A DNA stretch of 32,177 nt, taken from positions 1 through 32,177 of the forward strand of contig CABUDS010000025.1 of the NCBI GenBank assembly GCA_902490405.1. Reading direction: 5' to 3'. Numbering within the stretch: the first letter of the stretch is position 1; every line of letters begins with the position of its first letter. Below the pieces are notes generated by a model. That model saw only the letters and a list, made by a program, of their open reading frames with translations. It was not told the DNA's origin and searched no databases. Made by a program: the position numbers and the translations under genes. Below are positions 29,453 through 32,177 of this stretch, piece after piece. Source of the stretch: an uncultured Collinsella sp. Its GTDB lineage: Bacteria; Actinomycetota; Coriobacteriia; Coriobacteriales; Coriobacteriaceae.

Positions 29453-30190
29453 TTAGCGACTCATAGCGATGGCAATGCCAATAACCGTGATAACCACGGG
29501 GATCGCAAGCGATGCGAACACAATCCCGGCAAAAAGGCCTACCACCACCGCGCACACGACGATGACCAGTGCTGTGGGCACAAGCGCGAGCAGAGGAGTA
29601 ACCACGCAGGCAGATGCAAAGCGAAGCCCGTGGAACAAGCACTCATGAGGGAATAAAGCCTTGAGAACTCCTTCGACAATTCGCCACTCGACAATCGTTC
29701 CGACTGTTAAGACAACAGCCCAAAGCAGATAATCATTGGCGCGGGAATCCGAAGCCATCTTTCCGGTAACGCCAGCCCACCAATCAAATGCGGCGGCACA
29801 GCCCAGCAAACAGACGATCGCGCAGACGACGGATGCAAATGCGCCCGCACCCTCAATTGCACCGAGCAGCTCGCACATGTCGGATTCGCGCTCTCCCGTT
29901 AACAGCACAATCCATTTGTGGGCAAGCGCCGCAACGACCGCCACGCCCAGCACAACCCAGTACGCCCTAAACGCCACCAGGCGCCACGAATGGAGCGGAA
30001 TCACCGTGTTGCCCTCGCCAATCTCGAACATAAAGCCGCCGAGCCACGTCGTCAGCAAGCACATCATGTCGACGGCGACAACGTACAGCACAACCGCAAA
30101 GAGGGTTTGCAGAATCATGCCGAAAATATTCACTGTTGTTGGCTTCTTGAGAGCGTCTGGCTCGATCCTATACGTGTCGTATCCGTTCAT
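29453..30190 (-). CDS. Polytopic membrane protein of unknown function
   Basis: A 245-residue protein with about six predicted transmembrane segments: near 23-50, 70-90, 110-135, 150-175, 185-215 and 215-243. The N-terminal 20 residues (MNGYDTYRIEPDALKKPT) are hydrophilic and presumably cytoplasmic. I find no transporter or enzyme motif. AGGAAAG lies about 4 nt before the ATG. It is the first gene of the apparent three-gene operon with the 68-residue peptide and the AAA+ ATPase. The inverted repeats upstream (30214-30282) may control the whole unit. Confidence 0.75.
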   Translation of the reverse strand: MNGYDTYRIEPDALKKPTTVNIFGMILQTLFAVVLYVVAVDMMCLLTTWLGGFMFEIGEGNTVIPLHSWRLVAFRAYWVVLGVAVVAALAHKWIVLLTGERESDMCELLGAIEGAGAFASVVCAIVCLLGCAAAFDWWAGVTGKMASDSRANDYLLWAVVLTVGTIVEWRIVEGVLKALFPHECLFHGLRFASACVVTPLLALVPTALVIVVCAVVVGLFAGIVFASLAIPVVITVIGIAIAMSR

Positions 30191-30213
30191 TAACTTTCCT
30201 TTCGTTGCTGAAA

Positions 30214-30282
30214 CAACTAGTTGGTTTATCCACTGTAGCTTGATACAACTAGGAGATATGCAAATCTCTTAGTGTTAGTATC
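30214..30282. promoter_or_regulatory. CAACTAG palindromes and a long inverted repeat upstream of the AAA+ cluster
   Basis: CAACTAGTTG is a perfect 10-bp palindrome (30214-30223). About 25 bp further upstream, GATAC..CTAGGAGAT (30242-30257) mirrors ATCTCTTAG..GTATC (30264-30282), and CAACTAG recurs at its edge. These are good operator candidates for the minus-strand cluster, the plus-strand gene, or both. The intergenic region 30191-30459 has no unambiguous -35/-10 pair. Confidence 0.45.
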
Positions 30283-30300
30283 TAGCGAAATATTACCCAA

Positions 30301-30340
30301 TGCGTACGGCCTCATACGCACCATTCGATTTTTTTCTTTT
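30301..30340 (+). other. Weak hairpin followed by a T-rich run
   Basis: TGCGTA/TACGCA (30301-30306, 30315-30320) is followed after 8 nt by a T-rich stretch. It could be a weak terminator for an unseen short transcript, but the spacing is poor. Confidence 0.2.
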
Positions 30341-30459
30341 TCATTTGAGTGCCCCGTCTGAAAAACGCCGCAACTGCTCTTCTTGTAGACTGAAAGCAAT
30401 TGAGCCGCGACGGGCCAGTCAGCGAACCGCGCAATATAGGGAATATGCAGGAGGTGCGC

Positions 30460-32103
30460 ATGCTCAAAACTAAAGCAGAATTTGCAACTCTTCGCTTAAA
30501 CGAAGATCTCAAGCCATATATGAGCCGATATCTATCGGATCTTGTGTCTCATATGGTCGAGAAATATCAGCCTTCGTCGAGAACGAAAAGGCTCATTGAA
30601 CTGTGCTGTCGCGATTTTGAGTTTTCGAGCGAGCACGTCGATGGCCCCTCGTGGTCTGTTTTGGGGATTGACCTCAAGCGACCTTCGGCCGCCTCGTTTG
30701 AGTTTGAGGACCGCGTTTACAACGAAGCAACCGACGAATGGGATTATGTGCCCGCTTGCGTTTGCAAAAACCGAGTCAAAGTCCCGACGTCGACGTTTAC
30801 TGCCATCGAAGAGAATATCTTTTTATACGACTACGAGCAGGACGCAGCCTCTCACACGTACGAATCAGCACTCATTTACTGCAGGCCCCCCGAGCTACGA
30901 CCGCTATCCCAATTCCCGGCATCTATCGATGCGGCAAATGCGCGAGTCCTGGATTTCCTCAGAACGCGCTCGAAGCAGCTGCAACGCAGCGCAGGCATCC
31001 CCGATCTGCTTTCGGTCACTGAGTGGTACTACATCTTTCTTGCGGCATCCATTGCCTGCTCTCAGTCCCATGCCACGGCCGTCATTCAGATTTCGGACCG
31101 TCTGTTCAATCTGGCGCGAGCCGTAGATGGACGTCGCCTTCTTTGTGACCTCGGCCTGCTAAAGAGCATTGTGCTTCTTCCCAACACCATTGCCAAAAAG
31201 GCCGAGGGTCGCGCGCTGCTCTTTATTGGCGACGGCGAGCCCAATGATCCGTATTTCCTTTTTGACGGCAGGAGCTTTGACGACAAGCAAATGACCGATG
31301 AGATTCTGCACCAGCTCCTCGATTCCGTCGACCGAGCCTACGGCGATCAAAAGAATCCAGTCTATTGGCATCGGCTCGAGGATCAGGGCAACGGCATCTA
31401 TCCCCTATTACCCAATACAAAGAGCGGATCGTTCGACGAGAGAATGTTCATCCCCCTTGGGTCGCTAGCGCCAATCTACCGCGGCACCGCCCGCAGCGTT
31501 GTAACCAAACTGCCCGAATCAGATCCGACAGACAGTTACCAACAGCACGACTGCTACTACCTGTCGCTAAAGCATCTTCATGATGGCGCAATCATTGCCG
31601 CAGAAGATGTACTTGAGCGTGTCCCCGATACAGATATCTACGATGTAAGCCGTGTAGACTACGAAGATTTTCGGAAGGCCAAACCGATCGACGCCCGCGA
31701 GGCGAGCCTTCTCATATCACGCGTCGGGCCTCCATTCAAGCTTGCCCTCATCACGCCAGGCCACTTTTCTGTCGGTTCTGAGCGCCCCGTGGAGCGCGGT
31801 CTTTTGTTTGAGAGCATTGTCCCCTGCGACGCCATGTTCTGCGCTACCTTTGAGGACGAGCTGCTTGCCCAGTTTGTCCTGGCATACCTGTCGTCCGATG
31901 AGGGGCAGAAGAAACTGGCGGACACCTCGCACGGAGACGCGCTTGTGCAACTTGCCCCAATGGACCTGCGAAGCATGACCGTGCCTGTTCCCGGGCGAGC
32001 GGAGCAGGAGCGCTACGCGCTAGAGTACGAAGCAAAGCAGCGCGCCTACGAGGACGCCCTTAAGCAGGCGGAACATTACGCTGCGAGCAAGGGAACGATG
32101 TAG
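30460..32103 (+). CDS. Degenerate N6-methyltransferase fused to an HsdS-like specificity half
   Basis: A 547-residue protein. Residues about 182-260 resemble the region of type I HsdM after the catalytic motif: VTEWYYIFLAASIA, then GRRLLCDLGLLKSIVLLPNTI and a tgXXall-like KAEGRALLFIGDGE. I see neither the SAM-binding FxGxG nor an NPPY/F motif, so it is probably catalytically inactive. From about 325 it looks like one target-recognition half of an S subunit: MFIPLGSLAPIYRGTA, then LLISRVGPPFKLALI (about 417-431), FVLAYLSSDEGQKKL, and a closing VPVPGRAEQERYALEYEAK coil. AGGAGG lies 5 nt before the ATG at 30460. No hsdR or intact hsdM is in the window, but the gene is at the edge. DNA binding without methylation is inference. 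Confidence 0.75.
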   Translation: MLKTKAEFATLRLNEDLKPYMSRYLSDLVSHMVEKYQPSSRTKRLIELCCRDFEFSSEHVDGPSWSVLGIDLKRPSAASFEFEDRVYNEATDEWDYVPACVCKNRVKVPTSTFTAIEENIFLYDYEQDAASHTYESALIYCRPPELRPLSQFPASIDAANARVLDFLRTRSKQLQRSAGIPDLLSVTEWYYIFLAASIACSQSHATAVIQISDRLFNLARAVDGRRLLCDLGLLKSIVLLPNTIAKKAEGRALLFIGDGEPNDPYFLFDGRSFDDKQMTDEILHQLLDSVDRAYGDQKNPVYWHRLEDQGNGIYPLLPNTKSGSFDERMFIPLGSLAPIYRGTARSVVTKLPESDPTDSYQQHDCYYLSLKHLHDGAIIAAEDVLERVPDTDIYDVSRVDYEDFRKAKPIDAREASLLISRVGPPFKLALITPGHFSVGSERPVERGLLFESIVPCDAMFCATFEDELLAQFVLAYLSSDEGQKKLADTSHGDALVQLAPMDLRSMTVPVPGRAEQERYALEYEAKQRAYEDALKQAEHYAASKGTM

Positions 32104-32113
32104 CGACCGAGGC

Positions 32114-32149
32114 CGGCAGACTGTCCGGACTTTTGCCGACAGTCTGCCG
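32114..32149. terminator. Perfect 12-bp hairpin after the last gene
   Basis: CGGCAGACTGTC pairs perfectly with GACAGTCTGCCG around a 12-nt loop, 11 nt after the stop codon. No T-tract follows, so it may be a processing or weak termination hairpin. Nothing else is seen to the window end. Confidence 0.5.
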
Positions 32150-32177
32150 ATCAGGCACGCCGTTCAGCGCAGCAGCT

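Noticed and set aside
27510..29456. 648-codon open frame on plus across the AAA+ gene
   Set aside because: The minus-strand gene has full ClpX-like motifs and a ribosome binding site; the plus frame has neither.
29453..29642. Upstream extension of the 68-residue membrane peptide to 146 residues
   Set aside because: The extension overlaps the end of the upstream membrane protein gene in another frame and is Arg/Cys-rich; the ATG at 29408 has a good ribosome binding site.
1..32177. tRNA or rRNA genes
   Set aside because: I scanned intergenic regions for cloverleaf and T-arm GGTTCGA-type signatures and found none convincing.

Overview
The window looks like a chromosomal segment of a Coriobacteriia actinobacterium, most likely Collinsella or a close relative. 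This is inference from high GC, the gene families present, and sparse -10 boxes of the TATACT/TATAAT type; no rRNA or other taxonomic marker is present. No tRNA, rRNA, CRISPR array, prophage or intact insertion sequence was seen.

Layout. Positions 1-6100 hold nhaA (Na+/H+ antiporter), ppaC (Mn-dependent pyrophosphatase) and a ROK sugar kinase on the minus strand. A GntR/HutC regulator and manA (mannose-6-phosphate isomerase) run divergently from the kinase, which suggests a small sugar-phosphate unit controlled from the shared 340-bp region. Positions 6100-11100 hold pcrA helicase and uppP (undecaprenyl-diphosphatase) on minus, then a universal stress protein on plus. Positions 11300-13950 hold a BceRS/GraRS-like two-component pair and a protein of unknown function. 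Positions 14200-16730 hold purH and a divergent GNAT acetyltransferase. Positions 16730-19150 hold a MITE-like inverted-repeat segment and a secreted/membrane DUF2207 protein. Positions 19650-22810 hold gluQ, apparently leaderless, facing an operon of three calcineurin-like phosphoesterases. Positions 22930-27130 hold a small Cys/His protein, a 1116-residue sortase-anchored CAP-domain protein with long alanine-rich coiled coils, and a small unknown protein with a clear promoter.

The least conventional part is 27370-32110. A minus-strand cluster encodes a six-helix membrane protein, a 68-residue membrane peptide and a ClpX-like AAA+ ATPase that has no zinc-binding domain, a GWRG pore loop, a VGF loop where ClpX carries its ClpP-binding IGF loop, and a C-terminal domain of about 215 residues that I do not recognise. 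Divergent from it is a 547-residue protein that resembles a degenerate N6-adenine methyltransferase fused to a type I restriction specificity (HsdS-like) half. These two are the best candidates for undescribed biology.

Non-coding structure is abundant. There are strong intrinsic terminators, three symmetric 91-96-nt imperfect palindromes at the 3' ends of uppP, usp and purH, a terminator-like hairpin in the nhaA leader, and scattered remnants of a GGGGAC-type repeat family. Start sites were chosen by Shine-Dalgarno spacing where one was visible.
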